A DNA stretch of 64,000 bases, from the NCBI GenBank assembly GCA_002682825.1, contig NOKP01000001.1:4157296-4221295 (forward strand), given 5' to 3'. Under the pieces are notes generated by a model that did not search any database, was not told the DNA's origin, and was given only the letters and a program-made list of their open reading frames with translations. Position numbers and translations under genes: made by a program. Source of the DNA: Neonectria sp. B-13. Lineage: Eukaryota; Ascomycota; Sordariomycetes; Hypocreales; Nectriaceae. Position 1 is the first letter of the stretch. Each line of letters starts with the position of its first letter. Below, in pieces: positions 10,550 to 19,239 of this stretch.

Positions 10550-11628
10550 TTAGTCGAGATCTTTCTTTCTGACGACCACGTACCCCTCTTGGATATTTCG
10601 GGGGTTTCCGATCTCCTCGTCGAGAGCCGAGTCGTCCTTGGACTGTCTGGAGGAACGCCTCCTGTTCGTTGAGGTTTCTGGCTCCGGGTTTGCCTCCTGC
10701 AGGATGATGCGTAGTAGGGCGTTGGCAACATGGTCTCCCATCCAGTCGTACCCGTCGTCCCGCAGGTGCAGGCCGTCGTCCCAGTACTTCTCGCGGTCAC
10801 GCTCGGACAGGGAGTGATATGGGATGCGGCTTTTGAGGTCGAAGGAGTAGCTGGAGCTCAGTTAGATGCGGCCCCCCCGACGAGGTTCCACGTTGGGTCT
10901 ATGAGGCCAAGCAGGTTGGCTTACTAGTTGGGTTGCTGGTGGGCCAGGATGCTGCGGTTCAGCTCGTCTCGTCTCTTGACGAGCTTCTCGGATCTTGCCT
11001 CGCACTCTGGGACGGTGAGGGCGAGGACCTTGCTTCCCTTGGAGAGAGGAATGTTCCAGACATTCTGGAGGCACTCGTATATGTTTGTGGGGGAGATGCT
11101 GTATGCCAGGTCACTGTGGCGGCAGACGACGGGTTAGATACTGGCCGGCACGTCTATGTATATGTATGGTAGGAGGGGAAACGTACTTGGTACCAGCAAG
11201 GACGATGGCCCAGTCAAATGTGTGTTTGTTGCCTGTGCGGTAGGAAAACAACCAACTGTCAGCTACATTTACACGAGATGATTCGAAGGGCTTGATAAGG
11301 AGGGTTCGTCTTGACGGTGGGGTATCTCAGTGGTGGGGGTGAGCTTGTTGTCGTGAAAGACGACATGGTAATCAACGAAACAAATGAAATGGAATATAAG
11401 AAAATAACAACACCGACATTCTGCTCTCATACGGTCGGCGAAGCGCTCAAAGGTGGCGACGTCACCAGGAACGCCGTTGGTGACGATCTCGATCTCGACG
11501 TTGGGAAGCGCACCGGTGAGCCTGTCCTCGAGCTTGAGCGAGTATGGATGCGAGTCCATGCCGAAGCAGAAGTAGCCCGACGTCAGCGAGTCGCCGAAGC
11601 AGAGGATGCGGAGAGGTTTAAGGGCCAT
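10550..11628 (-). CDS. SGNH/GDSL-family hydrolase (esterase/lipase-like)
   Basis: Small serine hydrolase of the SGNH superfamily; substrate unknown (esterase, lysophospholipase or thioesterase-like). Exons on the minus strand are 11628-11433, 11232-11187, 11113-10925 and 10850-10550, giving 243 aa. Every junction is GT-AG and phase-consistent. Block I is FGDSLTSG, with nucleophile Ser14. Block II is NGVPGD. Block III is AGTNDL, with oxyanion Asn81 assembled across the exon 2/3 junction. Block V is DDGLHLRDDGY, with Asp169 and His172. All four invariant residues are present, so the enzyme should be active. There is no signal peptide: the N-terminus runs MALKPLRILCFGDSL. An upstream in-frame extension is open but begins without a good ATG context. 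The 3' end lies 149 bases from that of csn4. Confidence 0.9.
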
Positions 11629-11725
11629 TCTTCTTCTTCTTCTTTTTGTAGTCTGTGTGTATCTGCGAGGTGGAAGCCGGCGAGAACTAGAAATGATGAG
11701 ATAAGATGGGATGGGATGAACGGTA

Positions 11726-11764
11726 TGGGATGGATGAATGGATGGATGGATGGGTGGGTGGGTG
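11726..11764. repeat. GATG/GGTG tetranucleotide microsatellite
   Basis: Degenerate tandem GATG units grading into GGTG units, about 100 bases upstream of the SGNH hydrolase start, in its 5' leader or promoter. Confidence 0.85.
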
Positions 11765-12119
11765 AGAGATGGACGACGGATGGATGCGGCTAGAGAGGTA
11801 CCTACTAACGTAGTTGTGCCAGCAGGCAGCAGAGCCCAGACGGCCGCACGCTCACAGCACGCAAGCAAAGACTTGCAGGGTCACGCCGTGCAGTGAGTGG
11901 TACCAAATACAGTAAATTTCCCAGCCTTTAGGGTAGCTGCAATGGCAACGAGGAGCCTGCCTTTACCCGAGACATCATGGCTCTCCCGTATTCCAACAAA
12001 CCATCAAATACTTCCTGGTTCGACTTGCAAAAACTGGAACAACATTCGACTCCCATTTGACTCAACGGCCATCATTCAGAGGCAAAAATAACCATGAGAC
12101 ACTCCATTGAAAAATGAAC

Positions 12120-12125
12120 AAAAAA
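12120..12125 (-). terminator. RNA polymerase III terminator of the tRNA-Leu gene
   Basis: Six consecutive A on the plus strand, i.e. TTTTTT on the transcribed minus-strand product, starting five bases beyond the tRNA 3' end. This is the expected pol III stop. Confidence 0.8.
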
Positions 12126-12129
12126 TGAA

Positions 12130-12230
12130 TGATAAGACTGGGACTTGAACCCAGGAGGATTGCTCCACCAGGAAATTGATTGTTAAGGTTAACCTTAACC
12201 TGGCGCCATAACCAACTCGGCCATCTTACC
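12130..12230 (-). tRNA. tRNA-Leu (anticodon AAG) with a 19-nt intron
   Basis: Read on the minus strand from 12230. The acceptor stem GGTAAGA pairs with TCTTATC (one G-T), discriminator A at 12130. The D arm is GCC/GGC and the anticodon stem is CCAGG/CCTGG. The anticodon AAG is at 12196-12194. A long class II variable arm follows, and the T arm CTGGG/CCCAG carries the TTCAAGT loop. A 19-nt intron at 12192-12174 sits at the canonical position after base 37. It contains CCTTAA, complementary to the anticodon region TTAAGG, as expected for a tRNA-splicing-endonuclease substrate. Mature length is about 82 nt before CCA addition. The variable arm confirms a class II (Leu) tRNA. Confidence 0.95.
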
Positions 12231-12498
12231 CAAGCTAGTGCTTTTGATGGGAAAGGTCTCACCAGCTTGAACATATATAGGCCCAGCGAGATCAGCCCTA
12301 ACACAGTTCGAGTTCCTCACATATGCGCCTTCAAGTGACAATCGCGTTCATAGTTCCAACAAGTTAGATCCTTATGCGCCGTTCATTTATTATCCGTAAG
12401 TTTCCCTACCATTCCCGAACTCAGCGAAACCAAAAGCATTCCATCACGGTATTTTACATAGCACATTGTAACTCTCCCTTGCCAACCCACCCATCCAC

Positions 12499-15057
12499 TC
12501 AATCCTCGATATCATCATCGCTCAGCACGAGCTTTTGTGCCAGAAGACTTGATACGCCGTTGGATCTGATCCCTGTGCTCTTCTTTCGAGGACTCGTCTC
12601 CTCCGAGGGCTTGTCCGTCGCCCAGGCCTCTACCGTCGTCGGCTCCTCATCGCCGTCAGACTCCTCGTCGGCAGCGGCAATGCCCCGGAAAGAGACCACC
12701 TTTTCGAGGTCACGGAGGCGGAAAGCAGATGTCTTGCGACCACGAGCAATGTGTGCCATATAAGGTAGGCGCTCGAGGAGCATCTCGCGGCGGGCGGCAC
12801 TGCCAAGGGACAGGAGCGGCACATTATCCTCCTCGTCCTCGTCCTGGTGTTTTGGGACGGGTACCTGGCGATTCTGCTGCTGGCGTTGCATCCAGGAGGT
12901 GTCACCGGAAGGTTGCTGCGGGCGACGAAACGCCGTGGCGCCGTCGGTGAGATTCTTGGTGGGTGCGTTGCCTTCGCCTTTGAGGAGTTTTGAAGACCAG
13001 ACGTCAACCAGTCCCTCGAGTTCCTCCTTGGCACGCCACAGTTTGAGGCTCGTCGGGTAGAACATTTTGAACGCGTCGCTGCCCTTAGCCATGGTGGTGG
13101 TCTTCCGCTTGACCGGGTTGGGCAACGCGAACAACATGCCGCGGACGGCGACCTGAAATGTCATTTCATCCTGACGCAGAAGTTGACTGCCAGAGTCTCT
13201 ACCAGAGAAGCCGCCCCTCCCGCCGAAAAACACGTCCCGAGAAGAACAGAGTAGATCGCTCTGGGAGAGGTATTCGATGCACTCGTTGACGTAATCCATA
13301 GGGGTAGAGAGGTCCATGGGACCCGTGCTCTCGCAGGAGAGAAGGTAGTTTTCGTGTAGCGCTGAAATAAAGGTGTGCGTATCTGTTCCGGTCTCATCGA
13401 TCAGGGAGTCAACGGAGACCTGGGAACGTTTGGGCCGTGAATGCTGCGATATGAAACTCGGCAGATTCTCCACAGTGTCGTTTCGAGGAGCAGTATCATC
13501 CCGTTTGTTGTATACCACCTTTCCCACGGCGTGGAATATTCCCAAGCTCGCCTCGCGCTGGGATATTAGCTCTAGACTGTCCTGCTCGCCCCGGGTGAGT
13601 CCGATGCCATCCTTGACGCCTTTCTTCTGTTTCGTGAAAGCCACCTTGGCACCCCAATCTGCCTGATGGTCGCCTTTCAGGCAGAGAAACTCGAGAGAGG
13701 CCACCGCGTTCCGGATATCGCCAATCTCTCCAAGACGTTTCAACACCAACGGACCAGGCGTTTTTCTTCGACCAGATTTCCGAGCTTCCTTCTGCACTAC
13801 CAGCTCTAGAGCTTTTGCAAGTAACGAAGGCGCAATGACGTTGAATTCGATAACACCCACGCCTGGGTGACGAAGGATCTCGGGTCCTAGCAGCCGGTGG
13901 GCTGTGAAGCTGTCCGCCGAGGCTGATGTCGTAGTCAACAGTGTCTCTGATATGACCATTACCAATGGCGCAATTGGTTCATTCTGTGAATGCTGGGCAA
14001 ACATGGAGAGAGAAGGGGTATTGGCGGCAAGGTAGTGTAGGATCGTGTTGCGGAACGACGTCAAAGCTGTTGATGACCTCGAGAATGTATTAGGGAATTC
14101 CTCGATCAGTATGATGCGTTTCGACTGGTGCTTGGAGGCAACCTGCGAGTTACTGGGGGCCGTCGATTCGGGACTGTCCGTATCCAGTGCACCGAACTTG
14201 CCGCCCCGACCAAGAAACTCCTCGAACCGCGCCGACGCCGATACGAAGCCCAGCCCAGAGTTTCCCGTGGGATTTCTCCATTCTAGAAGCTCACAACCCA
14301 TGTCGCTGGCAAGCAGCCGCATAGTGGTCGTCTTGCCTGAGCCGGCAGCACCTTTCAGGATCAGAAGCCGCTGTCGCATACGTCCATTTGTGACATCTCC
14401 TAACCACCTCCTCACATCCGAGACCTTCTTTTTGTGGACCGCGAGCTCCTCGAGGTTTCTAGGTCCAAACCGCTCTGACCATGGCCGCGAATCGTCGTTG
14501 ACGGCCCCTAGAAAGGCTGGTTTTGGTGGCCTGAGAAACTTCTGGCTGGCGCTGGGTGTATCCGCCGAAGCTAGCTGTATTCCATTTCTCAATCTCTTTT
14601 TCGCATGCTGGCTGACCAAGCTGGACGAGCTGACTTTCAGCTCTGAGATCTCGTCCTCTGAAATGGGGTCGCTAATAATATCGTCAAGGGGAATGGTCTT
14701 CCTTTCCGAGATCCTCGTGGCTCTTTGTGCTTGCTTCGAGAAGAGAGTTTTCAGGTCGGCCGTCTTTCCCTCATCCTTTCCCTTCCCGGCATCTTTTGAC
14801 TTCTTGGGGCTCGTACTGGTGCCGTTCTTCTGTGACGTAGCTCGACGGGATAGGCGATTAGAACCATTCGTTGAAAGCGGGCGCGAGACAGTTCTGCCTT
14901 TCGAAGGACTCGGAGATGCGGTCGGGGGCCGGGTCTTGGCTGGCGAGCTTGGTGAGGATAGTAGGAAGTTCGTCAGCGTGTTGGCTCGCGGGAGCTCATC
15001 TTCGTCGTCGGAAGCGTCGACGACATTCCGCCGGCGGCGCTTCGCGGGCGGTGCCAT
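12499..15057 (-). CDS. rad17: Checkpoint clamp loader subunit Rad17/Rad24
   Basis: RFC-like ATPase that loads the 9-1-1 clamp at damaged DNA and is required for ATR/Mec1 checkpoint signalling; nuclear. Single exon, 852 aa. I take the ATG at 15057 (MAPPAKRRRRNVVD); the codon before it is TTG. The first 190 residues are basic, Ser-rich and disordered. The AAA+ core opens with the Rad17 hallmark RPWSERFGPRNLEELAVHKK. Walker A is GAAGSGKTTT at about 236-245 and Walker B is IILIEEFPNTF near 311-320, followed by the Rad17-type lid. The C-terminal region contains HTFISALHENYL and the acidic tail LVLSDDDIED. The length suits fungal orthologues. A long antisense frame over the 5' half is a composition shadow. 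Confidence 0.93.
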   Translation of the reverse strand: MAPPAKRRRRNVVDASDDEDELPRANTLTNFLLSSPSSPAKTRPPTASPSPSKGRTVSRPLSTNGSNRLSRRATSQKNGTSTSPKKSKDAGKGKDEGKTADLKTLFSKQAQRATRISERKTIPLDDIISDPISEDEISELKVSSSSLVSQHAKKRLRNGIQLASADTPSASQKFLRPPKPAFLGAVNDDSRPWSERFGPRNLEELAVHKKKVSDVRRWLGDVTNGRMRQRLLILKGAAGSGKTTTMRLLASDMGCELLEWRNPTGNSGLGFVSASARFEEFLGRGGKFGALDTDSPESTAPSNSQVASKHQSKRIILIEEFPNTFSRSSTALTSFRNTILHYLAANTPSLSMFAQHSQNEPIAPLVMVISETLLTTTSASADSFTAHRLLGPEILRHPGVGVIEFNVIAPSLLAKALELVVQKEARKSGRRKTPGPLVLKRLGEIGDIRNAVASLEFLCLKGDHQADWGAKVAFTKQKKGVKDGIGLTRGEQDSLELISQREASLGIFHAVGKVVYNKRDDTAPRNDTVENLPSFISQHSRPKRSQVSVDSLIDETGTDTHTFISALHENYLLSCESTGPMDLSTPMDYVNECIEYLSQSDLLCSSRDVFFGGRGGFSGRDSGSQLLRQDEMTFQVAVRGMLFALPNPVKRKTTTMAKGSDAFKMFYPTSLKLWRAKEELEGLVDVWSSKLLKGEGNAPTKNLTDGATAFRRPQQPSGDTSWMQRQQQNRQVPVPKHQDEDEEDNVPLLSLGSAARREMLLERLPYMAHIARGRKTSAFRLRDLEKVVSFRGIAAADEESDGDEEPTTVEAWATDKPSEETSPRKKSTGIRSNGVSSLLAQKLVLSDDDIED

Positions 15058-15595
15058 CAACGCAACTGTGTCATCTGCAAGGTCGGCGTGCCATAAGAAG
15101 CCTCGGCGCAGTTTCCAGTGCAGCCTTCGTCAATGTCAGTTGCTTGAAAGATGATGGTGATCGCGATGGTAGCCTTGTGCACGCCGCGATGTTGACGTCG
15201 GGACCCACAGAACAGTGTTAATGGAGATTGCTCCACATGCGCACTGTGTCGTGATTGGCTTGACCGCGAATTTCTCTGCACGCACTTAATCAGCGGGACA
15301 AGCAATCGTACCCCGGCATCTAGGCTCCTACACAGTTGACCAGGGTTCAAGTGGTTCAAAAATAGTCTGGTAGTTGTTTACTTTCCGAATCTCACATGGT
15401 GTCCGTCGTCTGGGCATGCTTTCGTGGATAATTGCACTTAATGTGGGTTGGACTTGTTTTCATAGACGTACACGACCTTGTAGGTGGAATTGGCCAAAAT
15501 CGAATGCTTCATAGCTTGCCTAATACATTTTGTTCCTTACATCTGCCATTCTTTTTTCCTTAATCCTTTCCCTCTACTTATTCAGTATTGAAACA
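15058..15595. other. Intergenic between the rad17 promoter and the questin-oxidase-like gene 3' end
   Basis: About 540 bases, relatively AT-rich toward the right. No gene was recognised. Confidence 0.6.
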
Positions 15596-16930
15596 TCAAA
15601 ATGTCCACCCATTGAAATTGTCCACAAAAGTCACCGCGGAGCAAAGATATCGTTCATGGGCATCTCCCCAGGTTCTGGATGCTTCCCTCATGGCGCGGAT
15701 TGCTGGAGGAATTAGCCGTGAATCTGAAATATCTGGGATGGGATACTTACCTTTTACGTAGTGGGCGTCTGTTGACCAAGCCGAGTTCAGCGCCTTGTCC
15801 TCTACATACTTCCAGGTCTTGCCCTTAAGATCCCGGTCAACGTTGTCAGGATCGGGTAGCGGCCGTCCCTTGACGATGAAGATGGCCAACACCAGTAGCC
15901 ACCACTCTCGAACCAAGGCGATGTGATAGTTTTCCGGGAAGAAGGGCAAAAGAATCCTGACAGCATGGCTGGTGGTCAATAGATGAACAAGGAGGAAGTT
16001 GAAGGCATGGGTTCCTGGTCGAACTGTCGCAACCAGTAAAGCAACGGCTGCCTCTTGTGACAGCTCAAACTGTTTCAATGGATCATCGATGACCCATGCG
16101 TTCCAGTACTCAAGGATAATAGCCTCATGCTCGGCGAAGATGTCTTCCATATCGTCCGAACTGGAATCCTTGGATATAGAGTTGAAACGATCATCATTGG
16201 CTAGTTTGACAAGTAGCTGGAGCGGCGAACCCGACGAGAAAGGTGACGGTTTGGTGTAGGATTTGTTGTCGAGGTACCTGTGCAAGAAATTGTACTGGGT
16301 ACAGAGAAGGCCTAAAGCCTCCATTGCGAGTTCCTTGCAGTCCGTCTCATAGGCATAGCCTAAGTGAATAAGAGGGTGACCAACTGAGGAATTGAGTCAG
16401 CAATCGGTACAGCTTGCCTCGCCCTACTGAATATACGCACGACCGCCAATTAGACCATTGACTAATTGCTCCTTGTCGACAAACAGGTAATGATTCACCA
16501 CCTGCTTCCAGTCGTAGGAGAAACGCATGGCTAGCTTGTCCTCAAAGAAGTCGACATAAGCTCGTTGATACCTCCTGTCGCCGAGGAAATCTTGCCAGTC
16601 GTCCTCAACAACCTCGGCGGGAGATGGTACCCATGGCTCTAGCTCAAGAATCTGCTTGTCGTAGATATGATTGAGGTGAACCTCCGTAGCGCCGAGGAGA
16701 TAAGCAGAGCTCAGGATGTGAGGGTTGTGGTTGTCGTATTGAAGATTGTGATAGATGATGGAGTAGTTGGCATGGTTGGCCTTCAACAGATGCTTGAGGC
16801 ACCTCGTGCGCCGGTCCGGGTTCGTCTCAACATGATGAACCTCGACCGGAGGGATGTCGATTGACCGTGGCTTTGCGCCGGTGCCGACAATCCGGTTCAC
16901 AATGGGCACGTATGAGAGAAAGCTGGCCAT
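15596..16930 (-). CDS. Questin-oxidase-like protein (AflY/GedK-type, DUF4243)
   Basis: Member of the questin-oxidase-like family. Characterised members are Baeyer-Villiger-type ring-cleaving enzymes of anthraquinone/aflatoxin pathways, but most fungal genomes also hold copies outside such clusters. Minus-strand exons are 16930-16441, 16383-15751 and 15702-15596, giving 409 aa from MASFLSYVPIVNRI. Family landmarks are HNPHILSSAYLLGAT, YDKQ, the junction-spanning GGLGHPLIHLGYAYE (exon 1/2), and the C-terminal VKAIRAMREASRTWG (exon 2/3) and AVTFVDNFNGW. The second intron is only 48 nt and in frame; it is supported because splicing restores the family's VKAIRAMREA block. An in-frame extension to 17149 exists but looks like leader. 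No polyketide synthase or other secondary-metabolism gene is nearby, so a pathway cannot be assigned. Confidence 0.85.
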
Positions 16931-17261
16931 GATGAGATGAGTATTCTCTTCAACGTGAGGATTATGTGAGAGGGAAGTGGAATCACGATGACGTCTAAAG
17001 GTCGGCAGCTGTAAAAAGGCCGAGCCGTTCCGTTGGGGTCCTCGGCGGACGCTAAAAAGTGGCGGGGTTATGTTTCCTTGGGGCACCGGGCTTGCGGCTT
17101 CCGGGGACTTTGACGCACAGACCAGACAAAACTCCTGTCGTCGTGACATGGTCGTGACACCGCGATGATCTACCCGCCAACCTTCAGATTCTACGTTTCT
17201 ACCGTCTCAACCCGATCATAACTCCTCGGGACAGCTTACAGGGCTATCCAGCTACGCCAAG
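16931..17261. promoter_or_regulatory. Divergent promoter region (questin-oxidase-like gene and UBE3D-like gene)
   Basis: 331 bases separate the two divergent start codons, so both core promoters must lie here. I see no specific factor site that I would name. Confidence 0.55.
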
Positions 17262-18826
17262 ATGTCACCCGCCAGCGGTGTTTTGATCTATGCTGAGCTT
17301 CTGTCCAACATTAGACAGGTCTCGGTCGTTGTGGCTTTGTCATCGCCTGTTGACGCGTCAACCAAGGCTGAAATCTCAGAGCATGGTCGTCAAGTCCGGG
17401 TAGTCCACCAAGGACAAACCGAGACTATTTCTCTTCCAGCACAGGTGGTACCCCTTGCATCCCTACCAATATCCAGGCAGGGAATCCGGGATTTATCCTG
17501 GAGGCTTCCTGTGTCGCCCTCAGAGGCAAGACCTGCGAACTTCTCACTCGAGAACCAAGCCCTGCCATGGACGTCTACGGATATCGAGACCGGTTCACGA
17601 ATAGGCTGCCGGCAATGCAATGGCGAGTTTGTCTCAAAGGACACCATAAAAGCCTGGAAAGACCTGCCGAGTGAAAACTGGGCTGAGATGATGGAATTCT
17701 GGCATTGCCACAAGCCCCATGACGACAACCAACATGACGAAGAGTCGCTGGCAAGCAAGGGCTATGGTGCCAACAGTACCATCTCTGCTCAAGAAGGCAT
17801 TGGGTTTGTTGACCTCACCTCTTTCCTCTTCTCAGAGTCGAACTGCAACGGCTTGGCGGTAAGTCTACTCAACGTTGTGCACAGCTCGTTCAGCCCCGTA
17901 TCTATTTGCAAGCGCAGCCTTCACACCGCCGGGGAGAAAGAAGATGACCGTGTCGGTTCCAAAAACCACCCAATGACCTGGCTATCGATACAACTCCCCG
18001 AAAGCAATGCTTTGGTCGTCCTCACTACGTGGGCAGGCAACCGGACAGAACCCTTCTCTAAGGAATGGGTTCTTGAAGTGACCCTGAAGACGCAGCCTCT
18101 CCCCTTCATCCAGCCTTCCCAAGATATGGAAGGCCGGGGATTGGGGAGAAGCAAATCTCCCCCCAATGCAGTATTCGTGCACGTAAACTGTATTGATTCG
18201 CCGCTTACGCTCTCCAGTATTCCTCCTCCACTGTGGATGCCGGGTTTGACCTGAGTTCTTTGGCATTAGATGACGCTGCTCCAAGGAAGTTCCTCCACGT
18301 TTTCTGCAATGATTGCAAGACAGAGGTGGGCCTCTTCAATGTCCTGGCCTTGTCTGTGACTCTTTTCAAGTGGCAGATTACCTGCCAAACCATTGTACCG
18401 AGCCCCAGCCCCAGTAGCTCCGAATGCCTAGCAGCCACTCTGATGGCGACTATTTCGAGGTCTGGGTCGTCCAAGTCAATAATCACGCCGCACATCCTGG
18501 GTCCATCGTCGTCAGACCCAGACCAGTCCCGTATGGACTTGTTTCTGTGGGTGCTGAACCCCAACGTTGTATACTCGTCGTCCTCTGCCACTGGCAGCGA
18601 GACCGCCATGAAGATCCTGTACAGAAGCATTGAAGCAGAAGACAGCAACAAACTGATCGAGTCACTGAACTCGGATGTGCAGGAGATCAGCCTTCCTCGA
18701 CCAGCTATCGAAGCTGCGGAGGAGCAGTTGAAGTTAAGTGGTCTGCTGCTGCCAAAGCGGGAGAGGACGTTCAAGGAATGGAACGTTGGGCTCCTTGGGC
18801 GATGGGAATCAAGCACACAACTGTAG
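17262..18826 (+). CDS. UBE3D-like (HECT_2 domain) E2-binding ubiquitin ligase-like protein
   Basis: Fungal homologue of UBE3D (UbcH10-binding protein with a HECT-like domain), reported to bind E2 enzymes and to act in ubiquitination. Exons 17262-17858 and 18218-18826 join in phase 0 to 401 aa. Family landmarks are CRQCNGEFV from residue 116, the hallmark MMEFWHCHKPH at about 143-153, IGFVDLTSFLFSES, then CNDCKTEVG near 229, SSVTLFKWQ-type SVTLFKWQITC near 245-255, FLWVLNPNVVYSSS, AMKILYR and the C-terminal RTFKEWNVGLL. The 359-nt intron is long for this genome and keeps the upstream frame open throughout; retention would end at 18254 and remove the second half of the domain. Joining 17858 to 18218 reproduces family order directly. 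Confidence 0.82.
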
Positions 18827-19239
18827 AAAATGAATCCAAAATTTCCCAAGGTTTTCAAAGTCGAACACAATTCCAAGAATTTTCTGGGGCGTCAAATTAC
18901 TGTAAGGATGCTCAAGGTAGTTTGCGGAAACAGCACAGTGTTTTCCCCACGGTGAGCACCTTACAAGAGTTAACGTGAGCACAGTGTGCATTTCCGGACC
19001 CACAGTCGCAATAGGCAGCACTTGTCCTTGCTTCACATCTCACGTCTTTCTCACTTGCACATCACACCACGGGATAATCTACAATACTGACTCAACACTT
19101 GGCTTATCCTGAACCCCGGTATGCAGGCGTACAATATGCCATTTTGAAGACGACGTTATCATTTATTCAGTCATCCAAATGCGGCGGTGATCCCAGTTGC
19201 ATCCTCACCCACAGGACGCTCCCCACGGGTCAGGGAACA
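18827..19239. other. Intergenic / 5' region of the SNF2 gene
   Basis: The frame of the SNF2 gene is open back to 19078 without an ATG, and part of it (about 19127-19239) reads like protein. A good branch-site-like ACTGAC precedes an AG at 19126, so a short upstream exon is possible. I could not find a phase-consistent one. Confidence 0.5.

Larger units (their letters stand above)
11629..12129. other. Intergenic: leader of the SGNH gene and 3' side of the tRNA-Leu gene
   Basis: About 500 bases containing the GATG/GGTG microsatellite at 11726-11764 and a pol III T-run adjacent to the tRNA. No protein gene was recognised. Confidence 0.6.

Noticed and set aside
12374..12763. 129-codon plus-strand frame over the 3' end of rad17
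   Set aside because: Overlaps the conserved acidic C-terminus of Rad17 on the opposite strand; no independent support.
14045..15154. 369-codon plus-strand frame opposite rad17
   Set aside because: Antisense shadow; the minus strand encodes a complete Rad17 with Walker motifs.
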